Origin: Variovorax gossypii
GTDB taxonomy: Bacteria; Pseudomonadota; Gammaproteobacteria; Burkholderiales; Burkholderiaceae_C
Assembly (NCBI RefSeq): GCF_003965815.1
Contig: NZ_RXOE01000008.1
Location: forward strand, 1 to 64,000
DNA length: 64,000 bases
Direction of reading: 5' to 3'
The notes under the pieces are model-generated. The model was given only the letters and a program-made list of their open reading frames with translations, was not told where the DNA came from and did no database searches. The translations under genes were made by a program, and so were the position numbers. Shown here one piece after another: positions 16,817 to 25,215 of this stretch; positions within the stretch are counted from its first letter, which is position 1; every line of letters starts with the position of its first letter.

Positions 16817-17884
16817 TCAGGGCATGTCGACGATCTCGATCCAGTTCGGGTTCTTGCCCACGTCCAGGTGCTGGGGCTTGCCCAGCGCGCCGGTGGCGTT
16901 GTCGATGGCGTAGAGCGAGATGCCGTTCGATTCCTGTCCCGCCGCGATCAGGTAGCGGCCGGTGGAATCGATGGCGAAGCCGCGCGGACCCTTCTCGGTC
17001 GGCGTCTGGCCCAGCGGCTGCAACTGCCCGGTGGCGGCATCGACCCTGAACGCCGACAGCGTGCTCGACGTGCGCTCCGATGCGTAGAGGAAGCGCCCGT
17101 CGGGCGTCAGGTGCAGGTCGGCGGCCCAGGGCTTGCCGGTGAAGCCGGCGGGGAGCGTGGTCGTGCTCTGCTCCAGCTTGAGCGTGCCGCGCGCGGCGTC
17201 CCATGCGAACACGTGCAGCGCGGCGTCGAGTTCGTCGAGCAGGTAGACATGGCGCTGCGCCTTGTCCCACACGAAGTGACGCGGGCCCGACTTCGCCGTG
17301 GTGCGGGTCAGCGGTGGATCGTTGGGCGAGAGCAGCCCCTTCTCCGCGTCGAAGCGCCAGCTCGACACGTTGTCGCCGCCCAGGCTGGTGGCGAGCACGA
17401 AGCGGTTGCTCGCGTCCGCGTGGATGGCGTGGGCGTTGGGCTCGGTCTGGATCAGCTGGTGGATGGGCCCCACGGCACCGTCCTTGCCGATGCCGTTGAC
17501 CGTGATCTTCCCGCCCTGGTACGAAGCCGCGAACAGCCACCTGCCGCTCGCGTCGAGGTCGATGTTGGCCATGCTGTCGGCCAGCGGCGCCTCGGCCAGC
17601 TTCTGCAGCTTTCCGCTGGCACCGTCGATGGATAGCGCCGTCACGCGAAACGGCTGCGAGCGCAGCGCGGCGTACAGCACGCGCTTGTCGCGGCTCACCA
17701 CCATCGGCATCACCGTGCCGCCCACGTTCAGCGTCTGCACCGGCTTGAGCGCGCCCTGGCTGCGGTCGAGCTCGAGCACCGAGATTTCCTGGCTGTCGGC
17801 GTTCGACACGTAGACCCAGGTGGCGGCCGATGCGGGTACCGCCGCGGCCAGCCACAGCAGCGATGCGATGGTCGTCTTCTTCAT
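16817..17884 (-). CDS. Secreted seven-bladed beta-propeller lactonase (6-phosphogluconolactonase-like family)
   Basis: A 355-aa protein starting MKKTTIASLLWLAAAVPASA, a clear Sec signal peptide, so the mature enzyme is probably periplasmic. Repeated propeller units are visible (VYVSNADSQEISVLELD, LFAASYQGGKITVNGIG, VYLLDELDAALHVFAWD, LYASERTSSTLSAFRVD) with the GPRHFVWD and GPRGFAID strands typical of the cytosolic lactonase (COG2706-type) family. Family members hydrolyse sugar lactones; in uronate loci related proteins open aldarolactones. Export is unusual, because the lactone made by uronate dehydrogenase would be cytoplasmic. It may process an extracellular lactone. It is 14 nt from the upstream Bug gene, so co-transcribed. 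Confidence 0.8.
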   Translation of the reverse strand: MKKTTIASLLWLAAAVPASAATWVYVSNADSQEISVLELDRSQGALKPVQTLNVGGTVMPMVVSRDKRVLYAALRSQPFRVTALSIDGASGKLQKLAEAPLADSMANIDLDASGRWLFAASYQGGKITVNGIGKDGAVGPIHQLIQTEPNAHAIHADASNRFVLATSLGGDNVSSWRFDAEKGLLSPNDPPLTRTTAKSGPRHFVWDKAQRHVYLLDELDAALHVFAWDAARGTLKLEQSTTTLPAGFTGKPWAADLHLTPDGRFLYASERTSSTLSAFRVDAATGQLQPLGQTPTEKGPRGFAIDSTGRYLIAAGQESNGISLYAIDNATGALGKPQHLDVGKNPNWIEIVDMP

Positions 17885-17898
17885 GGCTGCCGGCTCGC

Positions 17899-18876
17899 TC
17901 AGGGCTTGATGTTGAGTTTGGTGATGAGCTGCTTGAAGTACACGTTGTCCTTCGCCAGCGTCTCCTTGAACACCGCGCCGTCGGTATAGACATAGCCCAG
18001 GTTCTGCTTGTCCATCACCTCGTGCATCAGCGGTTCGGCGGCGGTCTTCGCGGTGATCTCGCGCAGCTTCGCCATCACTTCGGGTGGCGTGTTCTTCGGT
18101 GCGCCCAGGCCGCGCCAGGTGCCGATCGACAGGTCGATGCCGCGCTCCTTGGCGGTGGGCACCTTCTCGAAACCCTTTACGCGCTTGTCGGCCATCACCA
18201 TCAGCACCTTGAGCTTGCCGCCCTGCACGTGCGTCGTCACCTCGGCCGGGCTCACCGCCACGGCTTCGATGTGGCCGCCCAGCAGCGCCAGCACCGCGGG
18301 CGCCGCGCCCTGGAAGGGGATGTGGCCGAACTTGGCGCCGGTCTTGTCTTCCAGCGCGGCGGCGGCAAGGTGCCAGATCGAGCCGTTGCCCGAGTTGCCC
18401 ACGCGCACGCTCTCCGGCGACTTCTTGGCGGCGGCCAGGAACTCCTCGATGGTGTTCCACGGCGCATCGGCCTTCACCGTGATCGCGGCCGGGTCGGCGT
18501 TGAGCTGCGCGATGGGCTGGAAGTCGTCGTAGTTGAACTTGGCCAGCCCCAGGTGCGGCAGCGTCAGCAGCTCGACCGTGAGCACCGCGAGCTTGTAGCC
18601 GTCGGGCTTGGCGTTGATCACTTCCGTCCAGCCGATGGCGCCGCCCGCGCCGGGACGGTTGACGATCACGATGCTCTGCGAGATGTGCTTGCGGCTCGCC
18701 TCCGAGAAGGCGCGCGCCAGGCCGTCGGTGCCGCCGCCGGGCTGGTAGGGCACCAACAGCTCGATGGTGCGGTTCGGAAAATCGGCCTGTGCGGCGGCCG
18801 GTGCCGTCAGGCCGAGCGAGAGCGCGGCCGCGGCCGAGAGGGCGGCGATGCCGCGAATGAACTGCTTGCGTTTCAT
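17899..18876 (-). CDS. Bug-family TTT solute receptor
   Basis: A 325-aa periplasmic receptor with signal peptide MKRKQFIRGIAALSAAAALS...APAAAQA. Bug signatures are LLVPYQPGGGTDGLARAFSE, IVNRPGAGGAIGWTEV, GNSGNGSIWHLAAAALE and HIPFQGAAPAVLALLGGHIE. It is encoded between an SDR dehydrogenase and the secreted lactonase within the uronate operon. No TctAB membrane subunits are encoded nearby, as is common for the expanded Bug family in Bordetella and Variovorax relatives. It may work with a distant TctAB pair or as a signalling receptor. Ligand unknown. Confidence 0.92.
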   Translation of the reverse strand: MKRKQFIRGIAALSAAAALSLGLTAPAAAQADFPNRTIELLVPYQPGGGTDGLARAFSEASRKHISQSIVIVNRPGAGGAIGWTEVINAKPDGYKLAVLTVELLTLPHLGLAKFNYDDFQPIAQLNADPAAITVKADAPWNTIEEFLAAAKKSPESVRVGNSGNGSIWHLAAAALEDKTGAKFGHIPFQGAAPAVLALLGGHIEAVAVSPAEVTTHVQGGKLKVLMVMADKRVKGFEKVPTAKERGIDLSIGTWRGLGAPKNTPPEVMAKLREITAKTAAEPLMHEVMDKQNLGYVYTDGAVFKETLAKDNVYFKQLITKLNIKP

Positions 18877-18936
18877 GATGTCCTTGTCTCCGTTGTTGTG
18901 GGTGAGTGTTGAAGTGTTGAAGAGCGTGGGTGCGCG

Positions 18937-19701
18937 TCAGGGCATGTACTGCCCGCCGTTCACCTCGATCACCTGCCCGGTGACGTAGCCTGAGAGTTGC
19001 TCCGATGCGAGGTAGAGGAACGCGCCCACGCATTCCTCGGGCTCGCCGATGCGGCCCATCGGAATGCTGGCGCGGAAGTTCTCCAGCATCGCGGGCGTCG
19101 AGAAGCGGTCCTGGAAGGGCGTCTGGATGACGCCCGGCGCCACCGCGTTCACGCGGATGCGGTCGCCCACCAGCTCCTTCGCCAGGCCGTGCGTCGCCGT
19201 GCTCACGAAGCCCTTCGAGCCTGCGTACAGGTAGGCGGAAGGCCCGCCGCCGGTGCGCGCCGCGACCGAGGTCACGTTGATGATGTTGCCGCCGCCGTTC
19301 TTGCGCATCAGCGGAACCACCTCGCGGCAGAACGCGAGCACCGAGCGCGCGTTGATGTGCAGCACCTCGTCGAAGAGGGCATCGTCGAACTCGGCGATCG
19401 GCACGCGCTTGACCAGGCTGCCCGCGTTGTTCACCAGCACGTCGATTCGGCCGCCGAACTGTGCCGAGGCCTGCTTCACGCATTCGCGGATCGCGCCGGT
19501 GTCGCGCACGTCGGCCTTCAGCGCGAAGGCGGTGCCGCCGGCCGCGCGGATGGTGTCGACCACCTGGTTCGCCGCGTCGGCGGAGCTGTTGTAGTGCACC
19601 GCCACGCGCATGCCGCGCGCGGCGAAGGCGATGGCCACCGCCGCGCCGATACCGGTGCTGGCGCCTGTAACGAGGGCAGTGCGGTCCTTGAGGTCTTCCA
19701 T
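18937..19701 (-). CDS. SDR-family NAD(P)-dependent oxidoreductase
   Basis: A 254-aa classical short-chain dehydrogenase. The cofactor motif TGASTGIG follows the N-terminal strand, NNAG is at about residue 93, the catalytic YAGSK (Tyr-x3-Lys) follows SAYL, and the C-terminus ends in the common VIEVNGGQYMP. The start at ATG 19701 (MEDLKDRTALVTG) is preceded by GGAG; an in-frame extension upstream has no homology. It lies downstream of garD in the uronate operon, so a sugar-acid or sugar alcohol substrate is likely. The specific reaction cannot be read from sequence. Confidence 0.9.
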   Translation of the reverse strand: MEDLKDRTALVTGASTGIGAAVAIAFAARGMRVAVHYNSSADAANQVVDTIRAAGGTAFALKADVRDTGAIRECVKQASAQFGGRIDVLVNNAGSLVKRVPIAEFDDALFDEVLHINARSVLAFCREVVPLMRKNGGGNIINVTSVAARTGGGPSAYLYAGSKGFVSTATHGLAKELVGDRIRVNAVAPGVIQTPFQDRFSTPAMLENFRASIPMGRIGEPEECVGAFLYLASEQLSGYVTGQVIEVNGGQYMP

Positions 19702-19780
19702 GAGGGGCTCCGTTGATGAAGAGGCTGATCGAAAGAAATCAGTGACGCGCGAATGCACGTCGAGCCGCGGCCGTGCCTCC

Positions 19781-21355
19781 TCAGGTCACGGGCGCGGGGT
19801 TGAAGAGCACGAGCGCGTTGTGCAGCTTCCAGTGCTCGGCCCAGGTCTTCCTGCGGCCGCTGGCCACGTCGAGCATCAGCCGGAAGAGCTCCCAGCCCAC
19901 GTCCTCGATGCTGGCCTCGCCGTCGGCGATGCGCCCCGCGTTCACGTCCATCAGGTCGTGCCAGCGGCGCGCGAGGTCGCTGCGCGTGGCGACCTTGATC
20001 ACCGGCACCTCGGCCAGCCCGTAGGGCGTGCCGCGTCCGGTGGTGAACACATGCAGGTTGATGCCGGCGGCCAGCTGCAGCGTGCCGCAGATGAAATCGC
20101 TGGCCGGCGTGGCGGTGTAGATCAGGCCCTTCTGCGCGGCCTTCTCGCCGGGCGCGAGCACGCCGGTGATGGGCGCCGAGCCCGACTTGACGATGGAGCC
20201 CATCGCCTTCTCGACGATGTTCGAGAGCCCGCCCTTCTTGTTGCCCGGCGTGGTGTTGGCGCTGCGGTCGACGAGGCCCTTCTTCAGGTAGGCGTCGTAC
20301 CAGGCCATCTCGCGGATCATGGCCTCGGCCACCTCGGGCGTGGATGCGCGCGAGGTGAGCTGGTCGATGCCGTCGCGCACCTCGGTGGTCTCGGAGAACA
20401 TCACGGTGGCGCCCGCGCGCACCAGCAGGTCGGTGCAGAAGCCCACGGCCGGATTCGCGGTGACGCCCGAGAAGGCGTCGCTGCCGCCGCACTGCACGCC
20501 CACCACCAGTTCGCTGGCGGGCACGGTCTCGCGCCTGCGTGCGTTGAGGCGGGCAAGGTGCTCGTCGGCCTGGCGCATGACCGAATCGATCATCGACATG
20601 AAGCCGACGTGCGCATCGTCCTGCAGGCAGACCACGTCGAGTTCGGCGTCGGCCTCGGCCTCTCCGCGCTTGTCGACGATGGGAATGCTCCCCGGCGGCA
20701 GCAGCCGCTCGGGCTGCAGCTTCTCGCAACCCAGGCTCACCACCATCACCTCGCCGCCGAAGTTGGGGTTGAGGCTGATGTTGCGCAGCGTGCGGATCGG
20801 CACGATGGCGTCGGGCGCGTCGATGGCCACGCCGCAGCCGTAGGTGTGCTCCAGCGCCACCACGTCGTCGACGTTGGGGTACTTCGGCAGCAGCTCGGTC
20901 TTGATGCGCTGCACCGCGAACTCGGTGACGCCCGCCACGCACTGCACCGTCTGCGTGATGGCCAGGATGTTGCGCGTGCCCACCGAGCCATCGGCATTGC
21001 GATAGCCCTCGAAGGTGTAGCCCTCCAGCGGCGCGAGGGCAGGGGGCTTGACGGTGGCGATGGGCAGGCCGTCGAGCTCGGGCGCGGTCGGCATGCGCAT
21101 CACGCGCTCGTGCACCCAGCTGCCGCGCGGCAGCGCCTTCAGCGCGTAGCCGATCACCACGTCGTAGCGGCGGATGGCGTCGCCTTCGGCCAGGTCGACC
21201 AGCGCGACCTTGTGGCCCTGCGGCACGTTGTCCACCAGCCGCAGGCCGTCGGCGAACTCCGCGCCGGCCTTCAGCCCGCCGTCGTTGGCGACGATGGCGA
21301 CGTTGTCTGCCGCATGGATGCGGATGTAGAGCGGTGGGCGGGTGGTCTCGGTCAT
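19781..21355 (-). CDS. garD: Galactarate dehydratase, UxaA family
   Basis: A 524-aa protein of the altronate/galactarate dehydratase family, equal in length to E. coli GarD (523 aa). It has the N-terminal SAF-like domain (about 1-95), then GYRNADGSVGTRNILAITQT, EHTYGCGVAIDAPDA, GVQCGGSDAFSGVTANPAVG and the C-terminal TGRGTPYGLAEVPVIKVATR block. It dehydrates galactarate to 5-dehydro-4-deoxy-D-glucarate, using a metal bound by the conserved Cys/His residues. It fits the locus: Udh plus a lactonase make galactarate from galacturonate, and KdgD takes the product. An altronate dehydratase is the less likely alternative, since no altronate pathway genes are nearby. Confidence 0.9.
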   Translation of the reverse strand: MTETTRPPLYIRIHAADNVAIVANDGGLKAGAEFADGLRLVDNVPQGHKVALVDLAEGDAIRRYDVVIGYALKALPRGSWVHERVMRMPTAPELDGLPIATVKPPALAPLEGYTFEGYRNADGSVGTRNILAITQTVQCVAGVTEFAVQRIKTELLPKYPNVDDVVALEHTYGCGVAIDAPDAIVPIRTLRNISLNPNFGGEVMVVSLGCEKLQPERLLPPGSIPIVDKRGEAEADAELDVVCLQDDAHVGFMSMIDSVMRQADEHLARLNARRRETVPASELVVGVQCGGSDAFSGVTANPAVGFCTDLLVRAGATVMFSETTEVRDGIDQLTSRASTPEVAEAMIREMAWYDAYLKKGLVDRSANTTPGNKKGGLSNIVEKAMGSIVKSGSAPITGVLAPGEKAAQKGLIYTATPASDFICGTLQLAAGINLHVFTTGRGTPYGLAEVPVIKVATRSDLARRWHDLMDVNAGRIADGEASIEDVGWELFRLMLDVASGRRKTWAEHWKLHNALVLFNPAPVT

Positions 21356-21377
21356 CGCGGGATCTTCCTTGCCTTGC

Positions 21378-22673
21378 TTACTTCACTACCATGAACATGC
21401 TGGGAAGCCATGTGGAGAACGCGGGCACGAAGGTGACCACCCCCAGTGCGAAGATCAGCGCGCCGTAGAACGGCCAGATGGTGCGCATCACCGTTCCCAC
21501 CGACACCCCGCCGATCGCGCAGCCGACGAACTGCGTCGTGCCCACGGGCGGCGTGTTCAGGCCCAGCGCGCAGTTGATGAGCATCACGATGCCGAACTGC
21601 ACCGAGGTCATGCCGTACTGCTGCGCGATGGGCAGGAAGATGGGCGTGCACAGCAGGATGGTGGCCGCCATGTCCAGGAAGGTGCCCAGCACGAACAGGA
21701 TGATGTTGATGAGCAGGAAGATCACCCACGGCGTGCTCGTTACCTGCGACAGCATCTGGCCAGTGAGCTCGGCCACGCCGTACAGGCTGATGAGGTAGCC
21801 GAAGGTGCTGGAGATGCCGATCAGCAGCAGGATCACGCCGGTGGTGCGCACCGCCTTCGAGGCGGCCTTGATGAAGTGCTCCCACTTCAGCGTGCGGTAC
21901 ACGAAGATCGTGAGGCCCAGCGCGTAGAGCACCGCCACCGCCGCCGATTCGGTCGCGGTGAAGATGCCCGACAGGATGCCGCCCAGGATCAGCAGCACCA
22001 CGAACAGGCCCGGCAGCGCCGCTGCGAACGAGCGCCCCACGATGGCCCAGCCGGGGAAGGTGCCGGCCGGGTAGCCGCGCTTCACCGCCACCAGGTAGGC
22101 GGCCACGAGGTTGCTGATGGTGAGCACCGCAGCCGGCAGCAGGGCCGCCAGGATCAGCGCCGCGATCGACACCTTTCCGCCCGCGGCCAGCGAATAGATG
22201 ATGAGGTTGTGGCTGGTCGGCATCAGCGCGCCCACCAGTGCCGCGTGGGTCGTCACGTTGACCGCGTAGTCGGCGTGATAGCCCTCCTTCTTCATCATCG
22301 GGATCATCACGGCGCCCATGGCCGAGACGTCCGCCACGGGCGAGCCAGAGACGCCGCCGAACAGCGTGCAGGCCACCACGTTCGACATGCCGAGGCCGCC
22401 GCGCACGTGGCCCACCAGGTCGCGCGCCAGGTTGACGATGCGGTCGGCGATGCCGCCGTAGAGCATCAGCTCGCCGGCGAAGATGAAGAACGGGATGGCG
22501 AGGAACGAGAAGATGCCCATGCCCGAGGTCATCTGCTGGAAGCCGACCGCCAGTGGCAGGCCTTCATAGAGCAGTGTGGCCAGGGCAGATAGGCCGATGG
22601 AAAAAGCCACCGGCACGCCCAGCAGGAGGAAGAGCGTGAACGAGAGGCAGAGAATCAACAGAGGAATGGTCAT
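21378..22673 (-). CDS. dctM: TRAP transporter large permease subunit (DctM)
   Basis: A 431-aa, roughly 12-helix inner-membrane protein of the TRAP large-subunit family. Signatures are PVAFSIGLSALATLL, IPFFIFAGELM, GGVSGSPVADVSAMGAVMIP and GLNTPPVGTTQFVGCAIGG. It forms the transport channel and uses an ion gradient for high-affinity uptake of carboxylates with DctP and DctQ. The gene sits between dctQ (6 nt gap) and garD (22 nt), so the transporter is part of the uronate/aldarate operon; hexuronates or aldarates are probable substrates (inference). Confidence 0.95.
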   Translation of the reverse strand: MTIPLLILCLSFTLFLLLGVPVAFSIGLSALATLLYEGLPLAVGFQQMTSGMGIFSFLAIPFFIFAGELMLYGGIADRIVNLARDLVGHVRGGLGMSNVVACTLFGGVSGSPVADVSAMGAVMIPMMKKEGYHADYAVNVTTHAALVGALMPTSHNLIIYSLAAGGKVSIAALILAALLPAAVLTISNLVAAYLVAVKRGYPAGTFPGWAIVGRSFAAALPGLFVVLLILGGILSGIFTATESAAVAVLYALGLTIFVYRTLKWEHFIKAASKAVRTTGVILLLIGISSTFGYLISLYGVAELTGQMLSQVTSTPWVIFLLINIILFVLGTFLDMAATILLCTPIFLPIAQQYGMTSVQFGIVMLINCALGLNTPPVGTTQFVGCAIGGVSVGTVMRTIWPFYGALIFALGVVTFVPAFSTWLPSMFMVVK

Positions 22674-22679
22674 GGTGGC

Positions 22680-23168
22680 TCAGCCCCAGGCGGGTTCTAC
22701 TTCGCGGCCTTGAGCGAGCGCGATGATGTGTTCGATGGAGAAGAGGACGATCAGCACGCCCGAGACGGAGGCCGGCACGTACTTCCAGCCTTCGGAGATC
22801 CACAGCGTGGGCAGGCGGTATTCCCAGACCGAACCGGCCAGCTCGGCGCAGTTCCAGGCCATGGCCAGGCCGAACACCAGGATCAGCGCGTGGATGAGGT
22901 ATTCCATCTTCAGCCGCAGCCAGTCGGGCGCGAGGACGAGGAAGGATTCGAGTCCGATGTGGCCCGCGTCGCGCACGCCCACGGCCACGCCGAGCATGGT
23001 GACGTAGAGCACCAGCAGCAGCGCGAGGCTTTCGGCCCAGGTGGGGGTGTTGTTGAGCACGTAGCGGCCGAACACCTGCCAGCTCACGGCGCAGATCACC
23101 GCGACGAGGCCCAGGATGCCCAACCACATGCATGCACGCGCGAGGGTGCGGCAGAGTTTGGTGTACAT
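22680..23168 (-). CDS. dctQ: TRAP transporter small permease subunit (DctQ)
   Basis: A 162-aa protein with four predicted transmembrane helices (LGILGLVAVICAVSWQVFGR, the LLLVLYVTMLGVAVGV region, YLIHALILVFGLAMAWNCAE and ASVSGVLIVLFSIEHI). It includes the DctQ family feature VFGRYVLNNTPTWAESLALL. The start at ATG 23168 (MYTKLCRTLARACM) has a GGAAA ribosome binding site; the longer frame upstream reads through repeat copy B and is not protein-like. It is separated from dctP by 132 nt that are largely filled by that repeat. Confidence 0.92.
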   Translation of the reverse strand: MYTKLCRTLARACMWLGILGLVAVICAVSWQVFGRYVLNNTPTWAESLALLLVLYVTMLGVAVGVRDAGHIGLESFLVLAPDWLRLKMEYLIHALILVFGLAMAWNCAELAGSVWEYRLPTLWISEGWKYVPASVSGVLIVLFSIEHIIALAQGREVEPAWG

Positions 23169-23208
23169 ATTTTCCAGCGCAAGAGATGGTGGGGGGCTGC
23201 CCATTCGT

Positions 23209-23299
23209 GAAACACCGAGGAACCGGCTTCGCCGGGCCTCAGGTGTTGCCCCCGGTAGGGGGTGGCGGCTACACGAAGTGAGCAAGCCTGGGGGCGAGC
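23209..23299 (-). repeat. Dispersed 3'-UTR hairpin repeat, copy B
   Basis: About 91 bp, starting 1 nt after the dctP stop codon and in the same gene-relative orientation as the other two copies. It contains the CCCCC/GGGGG hairpin and the long AACACC...GGTGTT stem-loop. It lies inside an operon, between the solute-binding-protein gene and its two permease genes. Confidence 0.88.
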
Positions 23300-23300
23300 C

Positions 23301-24281
23301 CTATTTCGTGTCTTGCACGCGCTTGACCAGGTCCTTGAGCTTCGCGTCGGTGATGAACTTGTCGTACACCGGCTTCATCGCCGCCTGGAACGGAGCCTTG
23401 TCGACTTCGATGATCTCGGCACCGCCGGCCTTCACCGTGGCCAGCGACTTCACTTCGCGCTCTTCCCACTGCTTGCGCATGTAGGGCACCGACTCCTTGG
23501 CGGCCTGGCGGATCCAGCCCTGTTCCTCGGCGGAGAGCTTGTCCCACGCGCGCTTGGAGAACAGCAGCATCTCGGGCGCCATCGAGTGCTCGGTCTTGCT
23601 GTAGTACTTGGCCACTTCGAAGGCGCGCGCGCTTTCGTACGTGGGGTAGTTGTTCTCGGCGGCGTCGATCAGCCCGGTCTTCAGGCCGGTGTAGACCTCG
23701 CCCATGGGCATCGGCGTGGCGTTGGCGCCCATGGCTTCCAGCATCGACACCCACAGGTCGGACTGCTGCACGCGAACCTTCAGGCCCTTCATGTCGGCGA
23801 AGCTGCGCACCGGCTTCTTGGCGGTGAACATCGAGCGCGCGCCGCTGTCGTAGTAGGCCAGGCCCACGAAGCCCTGCTTCTCGCAAGACTTCAGGATCTC
23901 CTCGCCGATCGGGCCGTCGAGCACCTTGTGCAGGTGGTCGACCGAGCGGAACAGGAAGGGCATGGTCGGCACCTGCGTCTCGGGGCAGATGTTGTTCATC
24001 GGCGCGATGTTCACGCGCACCATCTGCAGCGCGCCGATCTTGGTCTGCTCGATCGTGTCCTTCTCGCTGCCGAGCGCACTGTTGTTGAACACCTTGATGC
24101 TGTGCTTGCCGCCCGACAGCGCCTTCAGCCGCTCGCTCATGAACTTCACCGCGGTCACGGTGGGGTAGTCGTCGGGATGGATGTCGGCCGAACGGAACTC
24201 GGTGGCGTGTGCAGCCATGGTGGTCAGCGCGGCTGCTGCGCACGCGGAAATTGCGATCAGGGTCTTCTTGGCGAATTTCAT
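23301..24281 (-). CDS. dctP: TRAP transporter solute-binding protein (DctP)
   Basis: A 326-aa periplasmic binding protein with signal peptide MKFAKKTLIAISACAAAALT...AHATEF. DctP family features include IKVFNNSALGSEKDTIEQTK, the carboxylate-binding Arg region (RSMFTAKKPVRSFADMKGLKVRVQ), PMPMGEVYTGLKTGLIDAAENN and LFSKRAWDKLS. The GLIDAAENN block is typical of the hexuronate/sugar-acid branch of DctP proteins, which agrees with the surrounding uronate genes (family knowledge plus context). Followed directly by hairpin repeat copy B. Confidence 0.94.
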   Translation of the reverse strand: MKFAKKTLIAISACAAAALTTMAAHATEFRSADIHPDDYPTVTAVKFMSERLKALSGGKHSIKVFNNSALGSEKDTIEQTKIGALQMVRVNIAPMNNICPETQVPTMPFLFRSVDHLHKVLDGPIGEEILKSCEKQGFVGLAYYDSGARSMFTAKKPVRSFADMKGLKVRVQQSDLWVSMLEAMGANATPMPMGEVYTGLKTGLIDAAENNYPTYESARAFEVAKYYSKTEHSMAPEMLLFSKRAWDKLSAEEQGWIRQAAKESVPYMRKQWEEREVKSLATVKAGGAEIIEVDKAPFQAAMKPVYDKFITDAKLKDLVKRVQDTK

Positions 24282-24320
24282 TTGTCTCGTCCTCTTGCTT
24301 GGTGGTTGTTGAAAAAAGGT

Positions 24321-25211
24321 TCAGCTGCCGAAGGCCGGTTCCGGAACGCCCTGCGCGCCGGGCCGCAGTGCGAAGACGCCGCCGGCCAGCGGCTGGTCGC
24401 TCAGGTCGATGCCGCCGGGGCGGATCGAGGTGACGAACAGGGTGTCGAGTCCCGCGCCGCCGAAGGCGCACATGGCGGGCTTCTTCACCGGCACTTCGAG
24501 CGAGCGGTCGAGCCGGCCGTCGGGCGTGAAGCGGTGCACCAGGCCGGCGTCGTTGCCGCAGATCCAGTAGCAGCCGTCGGTGTCCATGGCGGCGCCGTCG
24601 GGGCGGCCGGGCAGGGGCTTCATGTCGACGAACAGGCGGCGGTTGCCGGGCGTGCCGGTTTCCGTGTCGTAGTCGAAGGCCCAGACGGCCTGCACGGCGG
24701 GGTGCGAATCCGAGAGGTACATCGTGCGGCCGTCGGGGCCGAAGGCCAGGCCGTTGGGCACGATGAAGTCGTCGAGGCGCAAGGTGGCGTTGCTGTCGCC
24801 CTTGCCGTAGCTGTAGAGGCGGCCGACGCGCGAGCCGGCGGCCATGTCGAGCAGCATGGTGCCGGCCCAGAAGCGGCCCTGGCGATCGCAGCGGCCGTCG
24901 TTGAAGCGCATGGCGGGTGCCGCGTGCTCGACAGGGGCGAGCGAGGCGGCGGCCAGCGTGCCGTCGGCCTGCGGCTTGAGCGAGAAGAGGCCGCTTTCCA
25001 TGCCGGCGATCCACTCGCCGGGTGCATCGGTGCGCGGCGCGATGCAGGCGATCATCTCGTCGGCCTTCCACTGCGCATGGCCTTCGCTCGCATGCCAGCG
25101 GTTCAGCGTGCGTGCCGGAATGTCGACCCAGTACAGCGCCTGCTGTGCGGCATGCCACACCGGGCTTTCGCCGGTGCCGTTGCGCGCGTCGAGGACGAGT
25201 TCAGCTTGCAT
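24321..25211 (-). CDS. SMP-30/gluconolactonase-family aldarolactonase
   Basis: A 296-aa cytoplasmic six-bladed beta-propeller of the SMP-30/LRE family. The divalent-metal site is recognisable: GTGESPVWHAAQQALYWVDI (Glu), RFNDGRCDRQGRFWAGTM (Asn-Asp), IVPNGLAFGPDGRTMYLSDS (Asn and Asp) and GRPDGAAMDTDGCYWIC. In the oxidative uronate pathway such enzymes hydrolyse galactaro- or glucaro-lactone made by uronate dehydrogenase. The 4-nt gap to udh upstream supports that assignment. There is no signal peptide, unlike the other lactonase at 16817. Confidence 0.9.
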   Translation of the reverse strand: MQAELVLDARNGTGESPVWHAAQQALYWVDIPARTLNRWHASEGHAQWKADEMIACIAPRTDAPGEWIAGMESGLFSLKPQADGTLAAASLAPVEHAAPAMRFNDGRCDRQGRFWAGTMLLDMAAGSRVGRLYSYGKGDSNATLRLDDFIVPNGLAFGPDGRTMYLSDSHPAVQAVWAFDYDTETGTPGNRRLFVDMKPLPGRPDGAAMDTDGCYWICGNDAGLVHRFTPDGRLDRSLEVPVKKPAMCAFGGAGLDTLFVTSIRPGGIDLSDQPLAGGVFALRPGAQGVPEPAFGS

Positions 25212-25215
25212 CGCC

